Positions 26,304 through 35,154 of a stretch of 64,000 nucleotides of DNA are shown here, piece by piece. The DNA lies in the NCBI GenBank assembly GCA_001596155.1, contig CP014771.1:2356001-2420000 (forward strand), written 5' to 3'. Below the pieces are notes generated by a model, which saw only the letters and a program-made list of their open reading frames with translations, was not told the DNA's origin and ran no database searches. Source of the DNA: Hymenobacter psoromatis. GTDB lineage: Bacteria > Bacteroidota > Bacteroidia > Cytophagales > Hymenobacteraceae. Position numbers and translations under genes: made by a program. Numbering within the stretch: position 1 is the stretch's first letter; every line of letters starts with the position of its first letter.

Positions 26304-27764
26304 TTACGGCTTTTCTTTGAAGGTAATCGGCACCGTGAAGCTCACGGCCACGGCCTTGCCACTTTGCATACCCGGCACAAAGCGCGGCAGCTTCTGAATG
26401 GCGGCCAGCACGGCGTCATCATAAGCCGCGCTAAGGCCCTTCACAATTTTGGTATCGGTCACGCTGCCATCGGCCTGCACGGTGAAGCTGGCGAATACGC
26501 GGCCCTCTTGCTGCGGCCCGCCGGGGTGCACGAAGTTGTCCCGAATCTGCTGCACAATGGCACCCATGCCGTTGGCGGTAGGCAGACGCGGCATCTGGTC
26601 AACGTAGGTATAGACTTTATCCGCGTCGGCTCCACCAGCGGCTGATTGCGGCGTCGTAGTGAGCCTGGGCAGTGTCGGCGCATCACCCCGATGTATAATC
26701 GTCACGTTTCCATCTTTGTCGACCTGTATCATACGAGTCTCGTCCTTCCAGCCTTTGCCTCCGTTGTGTAGTGAATCCTGACGGATTGCCTCTTTAAAAT
26801 TGGCGATTAGCATAGCCTTGCGGGCTTCTTTATCCACCACGGGTTTTACAACGTCGGCGTTTGTAGTGCGGCAAGCGGCCAGAAACAGCCCACCCAGCAC
26901 GGGCAGGATAAGCCACTGCTTCCAGCGGCGCACGGGAATTTGATTTTGCAACATGGCAATTCGGGTTAAGGTAAAGGAAAAAATAAACGGCTGGAGCAAA
27001 GCAGCATAGCCGCTGCCCGCCACCCCACGCAGTGCCAGCCGGGCCAGCAAAGCGGGGTAGGGCGTGGCGGCTTCGGCCGGCGCAAGGGGGGTAGGCGACT
27101 GGGCGGCGGCTTGGTCGGCCAGCAGCTCGTGGGTGAGGCGCAGGGCCGGCAGCAGCAGGTGCGCGAAGGGATTGGGCCAGAGCATGGCCCGCCAGACTTC
27201 CAGCCAGAGCACGTCGTAGCTGTGGCCCTGGCGCACGTGGGCCAGCTCGTGGGCCAGCACCGGGGCCGCCTCAGCGGGCGTGAGGCCGGCCGTGTCATCC
27301 CAGAAAATGGTGCGGCCGAAAGAACTGGTGGGCAGCCGCCCGCCGGTGCGGGCCAGCACGTAGCCGGCCCGCTTCTCGCGCGGCAGGTGCCGCGTGGCGC
27401 GGTGCAGCCGCCAGCCCTGGTAGGCCAGCCGCCCCAGCAGCAGCCCTACCCCCCCCGCATACACCCAAGCCAGCCAGCCCCAACCGAAACCGCCGCCCGC
27501 CGCCACTGGGGCCACGGTGGGCAGCAGCAGCCCCGGCAAGGGGGGTAGGGCCGCGCTGGGCGCGCCGCTGCTCACCAGCCAGGCGGGCAGGGCCGGAAGC
27601 GGCAGCAGCGGCAGCACCGCCGCCACCAGCGGGGCCAGTAGCAGCAGCGCCCGGTTGTAGCCGAAGCAGCGCTCGCGGCGCAGCGCCAGCCGGTACACCA
27701 GCCACAGCGCGCCCAGCGGCAGCAGCGTGCTGCTCAGCCAGGTCAGGAGAGAGGAAGCGTTCAT
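26304..27764 (-). CDS. M56 (BlaR1-type) peptidase with C-terminal TonB domain
   Basis: A 486-residue inner-membrane protein. The N-terminal half has membrane helices (about 7-23, 36-56, 88-110) and the zinc motif HELAH near residue 172 in PVLAHELAHVRQGH, as in BlaR1/MecR1 sensors. A further helix lies near 285. The C-terminal 90 residues (RVFASFTVQADGSVTDTKIV ... AVLAAIQKLPRFVPG) match a TonB C-terminal domain, which contacts outer-membrane receptors. This fusion is common in Bacteroidota. It lies in a minus-strand cluster after a BlaI-like repressor gene, so signal-dependent proteolysis of BlaI is a reasonable model; there is no beta-lactamase here. Confidence 0.9.
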   Translation of the reverse strand: MNASSLLTWLSSTLLPLGALWLVYRLALRRERCFGYNRALLLLAPLVAAVLPLLPLPALPAWLVSSGAPSAALPPLPGLLLPTVAPVAAGGGFGWGWLAWVYAGGVGLLLGRLAYQGWRLHRATRHLPREKRAGYVLARTGGRLPTSSFGRTIFWDDTAGLTPAEAAPVLAHELAHVRQGHSYDVLWLEVWRAMLWPNPFAHLLLPALRLTHELLADQAAAQSPTPLAPAEAATPYPALLARLALRGVAGSGYAALLQPFIFSFTLTRIAMLQNQIPVRRWKQWLILPVLGGLFLAACRTTNADVVKPVVDKEARKAMLIANFKEAIRQDSLHNGGKGWKDETRMIQVDKDGNVTIIHRGDAPTLPRLTTTPQSAAGGADADKVYTYVDQMPRLPTANGMGAIVQQIRDNFVHPGGPQQEGRVFASFTVQADGSVTDTKIVKGLSAAYDDAVLAAIQKLPRFVPGMQSGKAVAVSFTVPITFKEKP

Positions 27765-27817
27765 GTACGTTTGTTTTTCAGGTTGGCTTAGTAGTCGGGC
27801 CGATAGCTGTTCTCAGG

Positions 27818-28279
27818 CTAGTTATCAGCTACTTTTCGCTTGTCAGTCAGGTATTTAGTGGTCGTGCGCAAGCCCATATTATATACCTGCACGCTGTCGA
27901 GGGCACCGGCCGGCGAGTAGAATTGCCACTCGCCCAGCCAGTAGAAATGCGCGCCGTGGGGCTCATCCACGGTGCGCGCCCGGCCGCGGCGGGCCACTTG
28001 GCCGCTGGGATAGTAGTAGGCAATGTCGCTGAAGCCCTGGCGGCGGTAGCGCTCCTGGCGTTGCAGCTCGCCGGCCTGGCCATAGTAGCGCCAGCGGCCC
28101 ACCGGGCGGCCGTGCCGGTAGCGTCCTTGGGTAAAAAGCTGGGTGCGCGCCTCGTCGTAGTAGGTGCGGTTGCGGCCTTGGCGCTGGCCGTGGCGGTCGA
28201 GGCGCTCGGCGGCGGTCCGGGGGCTGGCGCAGGCCGTGGCCAGGGCGCTGAGCAAAGCAAAAAGCAGAAACGAGCGCAT
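27818..28279 (-). CDS. MORN/YwqK-like repeat lipoprotein
   Basis: The ATG at 28279 starts a lipoprotein signal (MRSFLLFALLSALATACASP), giving 153 residues. The body has repeats of the form G.Y..G...G.W.YY...G, for example QGRYRHGRPVGRWRYYGQAG and IAYYYPSGQVARRGRA, typical of MORN or YwqK antitoxin-like proteins. The frame is open further upstream but that part overlaps the blaI-like gene in another frame and looks artefactual. It sits 20 bp after blaI and 53 bp before the M56 gene, so it belongs to the same operon. Function unknown. Confidence 0.75.
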   Translation of the reverse strand: MRSFLLFALLSALATACASPRTAAERLDRHGQRQGRNRTYYDEARTQLFTQGRYRHGRPVGRWRYYGQAGELQRQERYRRQGFSDIAYYYPSGQVARRGRARTVDEPHGAHFYWLGEWQFYSPAGALDSVQVYNMGLRTTTKYLTDKRKVADN

Positions 28280-28299
28280 GATGATAAAGATTTGATTAA

Positions 28300-28710
28300 C
28301 TACGCTTTGTCTTCTTCCGCGTCCTCGTCCGCCGGGGCCGCGTCGGTGGCTTTGGCCTGGCGCAGCAGCGCATCGAGCTGGGCGGCATCCAGATTTTCGT
28401 CCTGCGCAAAAAAAGAAACCAGCTGCCCAAACGAGCCGCCGAAATAGCCCCGCAACAGCTTGCGCAGCGAAAAGCGCCGGTAGTCGTCCTGCGCCACCAG
28501 GGCGTGGTAGCGGTAGCCGCGTCCCACTGGCTCGTAGCCCACGAAGCCCTTCTGCTCCAGAATCCGCACGATGGTGCTCACGGTCGTGAGCGCGGGCAGC
28601 GGCGCGGGCAGCGCCGCCCGCAGGTCCTTGACCAGGCTGGGGCCGCGCTGCCACAGCAGCTGCATCAGCTGCTCCTCGGCGCGGGTGAGTTCGGGAAAGG
28701 GCGGTTGCAT
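28300..28710 (-). CDS. BlaI/MecI/CopY-family transcriptional repressor
   Basis: 136 residues from the ATG at 28710. The winged helix starts LTRAEEQLMQLLWQRGPSLVKDLRAALP and continues TTVSTIVRILEQKGFVGYE, the DNA-recognition part of BlaI/MecI. The C-terminal dimerisation half is followed by an acidic tail (DAAPADEDAEEDKA). In the family, cleavage by the partner M56 protease relieves repression; the partner here is the M56-TonB protein two genes downstream. No BlaI palindrome was recognised in the short upstream gap. Confidence 0.9.
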   Translation of the reverse strand: MQPPFPELTRAEEQLMQLLWQRGPSLVKDLRAALPAPLPALTTVSTIVRILEQKGFVGYEPVGRGYRYHALVAQDDYRRFSLRKLLRGYFGGSFGQLVSFFAQDENLDAAQLDALLRQAKATDAAPADEDAEEDKA

Positions 28711-28727
28711 AAGGGAGGGGTAGGAAA

Positions 28728-29930
28728 TTAATGCACAGTCAGAACTTGTTGCCAGCACCGGCGACCGGGTGCGTCGCGCACTTCAGCCACGTAGGTACCG
28801 GGTAGCAGGTTCAGGCTAACTATCCGTTCGCTGAGGCGCAGGCAATGCACGGCCACGGGTACGGCCCCGCGCTGGGTCTGCTTTTCGCGCTGCTCATATA
28901 CCAGCAGCACTTGGGGCTGAGGCCGTAAGCTATCGGCCGGAATAAGGCAGCGGGTTAGCCGGGCGGCCCGGTCGCCAAAGCCGGTGCCGGTGCTGGCCAA
29001 ACTCAGGCGATTAAGCACGTAGAGGTCGCAGGTGAGCGCCCGGTTGGGCAAGCTGGCCGCGGGCACCAGATAGGCCCCCGGTGGCAGCCGCGACCAACTG
29101 GCCGAACTGACCTGGGCAGCCTGCGTTTGCTCAATCGTGAGCGGGTCAACGCCCGACAGCTTCCGCACCCAGGTGGCCATTGATTGCGTAGAACCAGCTT
29201 CGTTGATGTGGCCGTGGCCAGCCAGCACTACTACCCGCGCTTTGGGATGAGGCCCCAGGCTAGCAGCCAGCAAGTTGCGCGCTTCGTCCTGCTCGCGGTC
29301 CTCGCTTATCGCATCATAGGCTACCAGCCGAAACCCGAGTTGCCGCGCCCGCCGGATAAGGTTGCCAAAATGGGGCTCGTTTGTGTAGAAGCCCGTGCTG
29401 GCTACCGGGTAGCCGCGCTGCCGTAGGCCCGCTGAATCGGCGGCCTCCAGCGCTTCCAGGGCCAGGTAGCGAAATCCTTGCTTGTAGAGCGCTGGTAGCA
29501 AGCTACCTACCAGCCAGCGCCCGCGCGGCTGGGTATGCTCTTCGTTGAACATCACTATTTGCCGCTGGCTGGTTTGGGCCAGAATGGCCGCCGCCGCTGG
29601 TAACGGTGCCTTAGCGGCCACCGCTAGCGACTGGCCATAGCCTGGCTGCTGGTGCCAGTAGTACGCCGCACTATCTGCCTCATCCGCCATAGCTGCGTAG
29701 GTAGCCAGGGCTTGCCAATAAAAGCCCGCTTGCTCAGCAGCTGGCCCGCGCACATAGACTGGTCGTAGCTGGCGCAACTCCAGCAGCGGCAGCAGGTAGT
29801 TGACCGAGCCGGCCGGCCCCATCCGAGCGGCTTTGCTCGCCAGCACGAACGGATTCTCCGGCGCGGGGTCCACCCAGGCGGTCCCTAGCAACCCTATGCC
29901 GAGCAGCCAGCTGGTTAAGCAGAACTTCAT
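28728..29930 (-). CDS. Secreted protein with an EreA/ChaN-like domain
   Basis: A 400-residue protein with a signal peptide (MKFCLTSWLLGIGLLGTAW). The middle holds IVMFNEEHTQPRGRWLVGSL near residue 125, LALEALEAADSAGL near 155 and VVVLAGHGHINEAG near 232. These are the E-x-H and H-x-H-type motifs of the erythromycin esterase/ChaN superfamily, whose members bind haem or hydrolyse esters. The C-terminal 130 residues match no family I know and end in a short beta-rich region. Role unknown; the gene runs toward the blaI cluster with only 17 bp between. Confidence 0.6.
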   Translation of the reverse strand: MKFCLTSWLLGIGLLGTAWVDPAPENPFVLASKAARMGPAGSVNYLLPLLELRQLRPVYVRGPAAEQAGFYWQALATYAAMADEADSAAYYWHQQPGYGQSLAVAAKAPLPAAAAILAQTSQRQIVMFNEEHTQPRGRWLVGSLLPALYKQGFRYLALEALEAADSAGLRQRGYPVASTGFYTNEPHFGNLIRRARQLGFRLVAYDAISEDREQDEARNLLAASLGPHPKARVVVLAGHGHINEAGSTQSMATWVRKLSGVDPLTIEQTQAAQVSSASWSRLPPGAYLVPAASLPNRALTCDLYVLNRLSLASTGTGFGDRAARLTRCLIPADSLRPQPQVLLVYEQREKQTQRGAVPVAVHCLRLSERIVSLNLLPGTYVAEVRDAPGRRCWQQVLTVH

Positions 29931-30020
29931 AAATATTTACCTAACGCTTACGAAAAGGGGATTTTGCGCAATGTATCGAAGGGTTAAATTACAGATTTTT
30001 AAAGAGTTATGATGTTTGCA

Positions 30021-30061
30021 CACTGCGAAACCCTGCGCTTTAATCCTGCGAAACACTGCGC
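30021..30061. repeat. Short imperfect repeats CTGCGAAAC / CTGCGC
   Basis: CACTGCGAAACCCTGCGC is followed by CCTGCGAAACACTGCGC with a six-base gap, in the AT-rich space upstream of the EreA-like gene. Spacing of about two helical turns would suit a bound regulator, but none is known. Confidence 0.35.
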
Positions 30062-30135
30062 AAAATATATTTCCGCATATCGTGCGTAAAGTCTACTTAT
30101 TTTGGAAAAAGATACTAAAATACCCCTGGCAGTCC

Positions 30136-31253
30136 TCATTTTATAAACCTGGCGAGCGCGGCTGCTAGCTCGTCGCCGCGCAGGTTACTAGCCACGATTT
30201 TACCGCTGGGGTCGATGAGAAAATTTTGCGGGATGGCCTTAACGCCGTACTGCTGGGCCGTGGGGCTGTCAAATCCGCGCAGGTCCGATATCTGCGTCCA
30301 GGGCATGTGGTCGTCGGCAATGGCTTTCACCCACTTGTCGCGGGTCCTTTCCTCATCCAGCGACACGCCCAGCACCTCAAAATTGCGGCCCTTAAAGGCT
30401 TCGTAGGCTTGGAGCACGGCGCCGCCCGGCAGGGTGCGCACCAGCTGGCCCAGAAATCCACCAGCACGTACTTGCCCCGGTAGTCGGCGAGCGACACCGG
30501 CTTGCCGCCGGGGGTGGGCTGGGTAAAGGCGGGGGCCTGCGCGCCGATGGCCGTGGCTTTGAGGCCGGCCAGTAGCTCGCCATATTGCTGGCCGGGGGGG
30601 CTCGCGCGCTGGGTGGGGGTAAGGGCGGCGTAGAGGGGCGCTACCTCAGCGTACTGCGGGAGAGCTATCATGCGCGCCTGCTCCAATGTCTCCAGGCTGA
30701 CCCAGGAGGTGGGGTGGGCCTTCACGAACGCTAACCGGGCCTGGGCGTACTCCTGGTTGATGGCCTCGAATTGGGCCGGCGACTTGACCGTTTTAAATTT
30801 TGCCCCTACGGGCTCGACGGCCTCCGTCAGGCGCTGGTAGTCGGCCGTCAGCGCGCCGCCAGCCAAGCGGGCCGTGCGCAGAGAGTCAGCGCTGGTAACT
30901 ACCACCGGGCCGGGCTCCAGAAACAAGCGGAGGCGGTCGGGCGACTCTATGAATACCCGGCGCATTTTACCTCCCAGCATTTTTTGCTGCCAGCCCGATT
31001 GCAACCGGCCCCGGCGCTCCAGCACCAGCGTAGCCGACTGGGGGTAGGGGGTAGTACCCTTCAGCTCAAACTGGCCCTGCCGGACCGTAGCCGAGTCAAT
31101 GGTCTGCAAGCCGGTTAGCAGGTACACTTTGGCCGGCGCGCCAAGCTGCCCAATCTTGCCTTTTATCAGGTAAGGATAGGTGGCCGGCACTTGCGTTTGG
31201 GCCAGGGCTAAGCCGGGAGCGAGCAGCAGAAAGCCGATTAGGTAGTTCTTCAT
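30136..31253 (-). pseudogene. TlpA-like thioredoxin with DUF4369 domain, frameshifted
   Basis: The ATG at 31253 opens a signal peptide ([19 protein letters not shown]), then a DUF4369-like domain (about 30-130) and an AhpC/TSA-TlpA thioredoxin domain. The active site [12 protein letters not shown] is intact, but right after CRA the frame changes. The rest of the domain ([20 protein letters not shown] ... AIPQNFLIDPSGKI) reads in another frame up to 30136. Relatives have about four residues here (CRAENPNV-like), so a small deletion near 30425-30435 is likely. It is either a pseudogene or an assembly error. Intact relatives are periplasmic thiol-disulfide reductases. Confidence 0.8.
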
Positions 31254-31793
31254 AAAGGGGTGGGGGAGGAGTAGGGTACAGCCCACGAAGAACTTGGCGC
31301 GAAAACGCCATCCTGCTGGGTGAAGTATCTAAAAGTTAATTAGTTGTTGGATAAGCTAATCAGTTAGGCATTCTGCCAGCCGCGCCGGCGGTCGGGGCGG
31401 CTAAGTACTGGTCTTGGGCGAAGGAAACGCGCAAGTCGGGCGGCCTCGTTTTCAGCTCCCTAATTTGCCAGTAGGGAAGTGTATGAATCAGAGAGGCGAA
31501 GTACGGAAGTTTTCAACGTAAATTTTAGTTTAAAACTAATTTATACGTTGAATTTTCATAAATTATTGACTATCAACACTAAATATTTCATTGCGCTGCG
31601 TGCTGGCTGGCCGGAGCGCGCAACCGCTACGTGGGCAAGCGGGCCAGGCGGTCGGAACCGCGACGCTTGGCCCTGGGTAGTGGCTTTTCCCTCGCCACGA
31701 GCTGCTTACTACGCGCCCGCCCGGAGCAATAGCGCGCCACTCCTCCTCAGCCCGCAGTAGGTTTGCGGTCGTTAACGCATTCTTTTCTGCCCC
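31254..31793. other. Intergenic region with an AT-rich palindrome
   Basis: About 540 bp without a supported gene. The AT-rich part holds an imperfect 41-bp palindrome at 31512-31552 (TTCAACGTAAATTTTAGTTT and its near inverse). Its position between divergent genes suits a regulatory site or a hairpin, but no family is recognised. Confidence 0.5.
31758..31765 (+). promoter_or_regulatory. Candidate -7 promoter element (TAGGTTTG)
   Basis: Fits TAnnTTTG and lies 28 bases before the ATG of the Ldh_2 dehydrogenase gene. The upstream -33 box is not evident. Confidence 0.4.
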
Positions 31794-32855
31794 ATGACCC
31801 TCCCCTACCAACAACTTTTCACCTTCGCCGAGCAAGTGTTCCTAGCGATGGGCTGCCCGCCCGAGGATGCCACGCTGGCTACCGAAACCCTGCTTTCGGC
31901 CGATTTACGGGGGGTGGACTCGCACGGCGTGGCGCGCCTCAGCGGCTACGTGCGCCTCTGGGGGGCGGGCCGCATCAACGCCCGGCCGCGGGTGGGCGTC
32001 ACCTACGAAACGCCCAGCACGGCCGTGGTCGATGGCGACGGCGGCCTGGGCCTGGTGGTGGGCCCGCGCGCCATGCGCGTGGCCCTGCAAAAAGCCGCGC
32101 AGGTGGGCACCGGCTGGGTATCAGTCAAGAATTCCAACCACTTCGGCATTGCGGGCTATCATGCCATGCTGGCCCTGGCCCAGGATATGATTGGCATCGC
32201 CATGACCAACGCCTCGCCGCTGGTCGCGCCCACGCATTCATTGGATAGACTGCTGGGTACCAACCCCATCGCCGTGGCCGTGCCGGCCGGCGAGCAACCC
32301 GATTTCGTGCTCGACATGGCCACCACCACGGCCGCCAACGGCAAGCTCGAAATCGCCCAGCGTAAGGGCCTACCCATCCCCGAAGGCTGGGCCCAGGACG
32401 CGGCCGGCCACGCCAGCACCGACGCCAACGCCGTGAGGAATGGCGGCGCGCTGCTGCCGCTGGGCGGGGCCACCGGCTCGCACAAGGGCTACGGTTTGGG
32501 CGCGGTGGTGGATATTTTTTCGGCCGTGCTGAGCGGGGCCAACTACGGGCCGTGGGTGCCGCCGTTCGTGGCGTTTTTGCAGCCGCCGGCCGACCCGGTG
32601 GGCCAGGGCATCGGGCACTTTTTCGGGGCCATGCGGGTGGATGCGTTTCGGCCCGCCGCCGAGTTTAAGGCCCACATGGACAACTGGATAACGACCTTCC
32701 GCCAGGCCCGCGCCACGGAGGGCCAGCACGTGCTCATCCCCGGCGACCCCGAGCGCGAAACCGCCGCCCACCGTTTAGTGAATGGCCTACCCCTGCTTGA
32801 TGCCGTGGTGCGGGATTTGGAGGGGGTAGGGGCGAAGTTCGGGGTGAAACTGTAG
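31794..32855 (+). CDS. Malate/L-lactate dehydrogenase-type oxidoreductase (Ldh_2 family)
   Basis: A 353-residue cytoplasmic NAD(P)-dependent 2-hydroxyacid dehydrogenase of the non-Rossmann Ldh_2 fold (YlbC, AllD, ComC group). Marks: LLSADLRGVDSHGVARLSGY near residue 34 with the catalytic His, VKNSNHFGIAGYHAM near 112, TNASPLVAPTHSLDRLLGTNP near 138 and HKGYGLGAVVDIFSAVLSG near 230. Substrate could be malate, L-lactate, ureidoglycolate or sulfolactate; context does not help. It is flanked downstream by a family A repeat. Confidence 0.93.
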   Translation: MTLPYQQLFTFAEQVFLAMGCPPEDATLATETLLSADLRGVDSHGVARLSGYVRLWGAGRINARPRVGVTYETPSTAVVDGDGGLGLVVGPRAMRVALQKAAQVGTGWVSVKNSNHFGIAGYHAMLALAQDMIGIAMTNASPLVAPTHSLDRLLGTNPIAVAVPAGEQPDFVLDMATTTAANGKLEIAQRKGLPIPEGWAQDAAGHASTDANAVRNGGALLPLGGATGSHKGYGLGAVVDIFSAVLSGANYGPWVPPFVAFLQPPADPVGQGIGHFFGAMRVDAFRPAAEFKAHMDNWITTFRQARATEGQHVLIPGDPERETAAHRLVNGLPLLDAVVRDLEGVGAKFGVKL

Positions 32856-32873
32856 TCTTGATTTCAAGCAAAA

Positions 32874-32977
32874 AAGAACGTCATGCTGGGTTTATCGAAG
32901 CATCCCTACCGCATCGTTGGGTTACTAACCCTTTCGGCGTGGTAGAGATGCTTCGATAAACTCAGCATGACGTTCTT
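32874..32977. repeat. Family A inverted repeat
   Basis: AAGAACGTCATGCT on the left and its inverse on the right; the middle of the arms (GTTTATCGAAGCATC / GATGCTTCGATAAAC) differs from the copy at 9359 yet still pairs. It lies between two convergent genes. Confidence 0.88.
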
Positions 32978-33015
32978 TATTCGCTAGCTATTGCAATAGC
33001 CAGTAACTAAAACAA

Positions 33016-33339
33016 CTAGCCTTTCAGCTGGCTGGCGGCCGAGCTGAGGGCCTGGCCAAGCTGCGTGAGCTTCTCCTTGCTCTCAGCCGTGGCCGATGAG
33101 GCGGCCTTGGTGGTGTGCTCGCCTAGCGTTTTCAGGCTGCTGGCGATGGTGTGGCTGTCGCCGCTCGAAATAGCAGTATTTAGCTTCTCCAACTCCGAGC
33201 TGATGCCCGAAAGCTGCGCGTTGCCGTGCAGGGTCTTAATCCAGCCCTGAATGTTGGGGCCGGCCGCGCCGGCGGCGCTGGAGAGACCGCCTTTCAGGGC
33301 GTTAATGGTGGCGTCGAGTTGGCTGGTGGAATCTGCCAT
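33016..33339 (-). CDS. Small hypothetical helical protein
   Basis: 107 residues, no signal peptide, rich in Ser, Ala and Lys with heptad-like spacing (LDATINALKGGL, ISSELEKLNTAI, EKLTQLGQALSSAASQLKG). It probably forms an alpha-helical bundle. I do not recognise a family. It stands alone, with 57 bp to the next plus-strand frame and a family A repeat behind it. Confidence 0.6.
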   Translation of the reverse strand: MADSTSQLDATINALKGGLSSAAGAAGPNIQGWIKTLHGNAQLSGISSELEKLNTAISSGDSHTIASSLKTLGEHTTKAASSATAESKEKLTQLGQALSSAASQLKG

Positions 33340-33507
33340 TGTGGTAAAGGAAAAAATGAGGTGAAAATGTAGCGTATCAACCTGCGGCCGGGGGCGTTGT
33401 TGGCCGAACAGCGTGCAACATTCCGGCTTTATCTAAAAAAACATTTTTTAATTGCTCAGTTTATCCGCAAAGCCGTTCCCAACGTGGGGCTGAGCGTAAG
33501 TTGCGGC

Positions 33508-34935
33508 ATGATTTGTCGCGCTGCCCTGCTGCTGGCCGGCTCCCTGCTGCTGGGAGCCTGCGCCCCCACCGACCTGGCCACCCCGCCCGACGTGGCGATT
33601 CCGGCCGCCTGCCGGCCGCCCGCACCGTTCACCGTGCAGCACCCGGCCTGGGCCACCAACGCCAGCCTCTACCAGGTAAATGTGCGCCAGTACACGCCCG
33701 AGGGCACGTTTCGGGCTTTTGAGAAGCACCTGCCGCGCCTGCAAAAGATGGGGGTAGGGATTCTGTGGCTGATGCCGGTGCAGCCCATTGGGCAAGAAAA
33801 CCGCAAGGGCACGCTCGGCAGCCAGTATTCGCTGCGAGACTACCGCACGGTGAACCCCGAGTTTGGCTCACTGGCTGATTTGCAGCATCTTATTGCCGAA
33901 GCGCACCGCCTGAAAATGCACGTTATCCTCGACTGGGTGGCCAACCACACCAGCTGGGACAGTGAGCTGAGCCAGCAGCACCCCGACTGGTTTACGAAGG
34001 ATGCCAAGGGTAATTTTCAGCCGCCCGTGGCCGACTGGCAGGACGTGATTGACCTCGACTACTCGAAGCCCGACCTGCGCCAGTACATGACCCAAAGCAT
34101 GGCGTATTGGGTAAAAGACGTGGGTTTCGACGGCTTCCGCTGCGACGTGGCCGGCCTGGTGCCCACCGATTTTTGGAACGCCACGCGGACCGAACTGGAA
34201 AAAATAAAGCCCGTGTTCATGCTGGCCGAGTGGGACGAATTGCACCATCCACCCTTCCTCAAAAAAGGCGAATTCACCCCCAACACGCACCTGCTCGAAC
34301 GGGCGTTTGACGCTACCTACGCGCTCCGGCTGCACTACCTGATTGACAGCATCGCATAGGGCAAGCGGCCGGTGACGGCCCTACCCCCCTACTTTGCCGC
34401 CGAGCGCCGGATGTACCCGGCCGGCGTGTATTTGATGAACTTCACGTCGTCGCACGACGTGAACAGCTGGGACGACCCGGAAGGTATTCGCCTGGGAGCC
34501 AATGCGCAAGCATTCGCCGTGCTCACGACGCTGCTACCCGGCATTCCGCTGGTGTACAGCGGTCAGGAAGCAGCTTCGACCAAGAAGCTGCGCTTTTTCG
34601 ACAAGGATACTATTCAGTGGAATGGCTACCCGCTGAACGCGTTTTACGCCGTGCTGCTGCACCTCAAGCAGCGCAGCGCGGCCCTGCGCAACGGCGATGC
34701 CTGCGCCAAATTCACGATTGGGCCCGCGCCGGCCGAGTGCTTTGCCTTCGAGCGGGCCAGCGGCGACGGAAAGGCGCGGGTGTGGACGGTCATTAACCTG
34801 GGCGCGCAGCCGCAGACCCTACCCCGCCCGGCCGGGCTGGTAACCGACGCCTTTGCTGACGTGGGCTCGCCGCTCGAAGGCCCTACCCTCGCGGTGCCGG
34901 CCCACGGCTGGCGCGTGCTCACGACCCGGCCGTAA
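33508..34935 (+). pseudogene. GH13 alpha-amylase lipoprotein interrupted by an in-frame TAG
   Basis: Reading starts at ATG 33508 with a lipoprotein signal (ALLLAGSLLLGAC). The GH13 barrel is clear: LDWVANHTSW (region I), GFRCDVAG with the nucleophile Asp (region II), MLAEWDE with the acid/base Glu (region III) and SSHDVNSW (region IV). A TAG at 34357-34359 stops it after LIDSIA, but the same frame continues GKRPVTALPPYFAAERR to 34935. The intact paralogue next door has GAG at that place. So a single G-to-T change explains the break. Region IV has Ser where the paralogue has Asn. Readthrough cannot be excluded. Confidence 0.88.
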
Positions 34936-34936
34936 A

Positions 34937-35152
34937 GAGTTAAGAGTTAAGAATTGAGAGTTAAAACACGACCCTACCTTTTAACTCTTAACTCATAGGA
35001 CTTACGCAAAAGTCGGTTGTCCTTGCGAGCAAAGCGAAGCAATCGCACCCGAACGATACTCGCGCCAGTCGTTCTGGGGCGATTGCCGCGCTTCGCTCGC
35101 AAGGACAACCGACTTTTGCGTAACTCTTAACTCTTAACTCCTAACTCCTAAC
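34937..35152. repeat. TTAACTC-type repeat containing a nested family B element
   Basis: GAGTTAAGAGTTAAG...TTTTAACTCTTAACTC at 34937-34994 and TAACTCTTAACTCTTAACTC at 35121-35140 surround an inner inverted repeat. The outer type matches 1101-1183. Confidence 0.75.
34997..35123. repeat. Family B inverted repeat with GGACTTACGC end, nested
   Basis: AGGACTTACGCAAAAGTCGG on the left; the right arm CCGACTTTTGCGTAA stops short of the AGTCCT expected from the copy at 45993-46064. The core GTCCTTGCGAGCAAAGCGAA pairs with the inverse near 35085-35108. Confidence 0.8.
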
Positions 35153-35154
35153 CT

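Noticed and set aside
28280..28654. N-terminal extension of the MORN-like lipoprotein frame
   Set aside because: Arg/Ala/Gly-rich and overlapping the BlaI-like gene; the lipoprotein signal begins at 28279.
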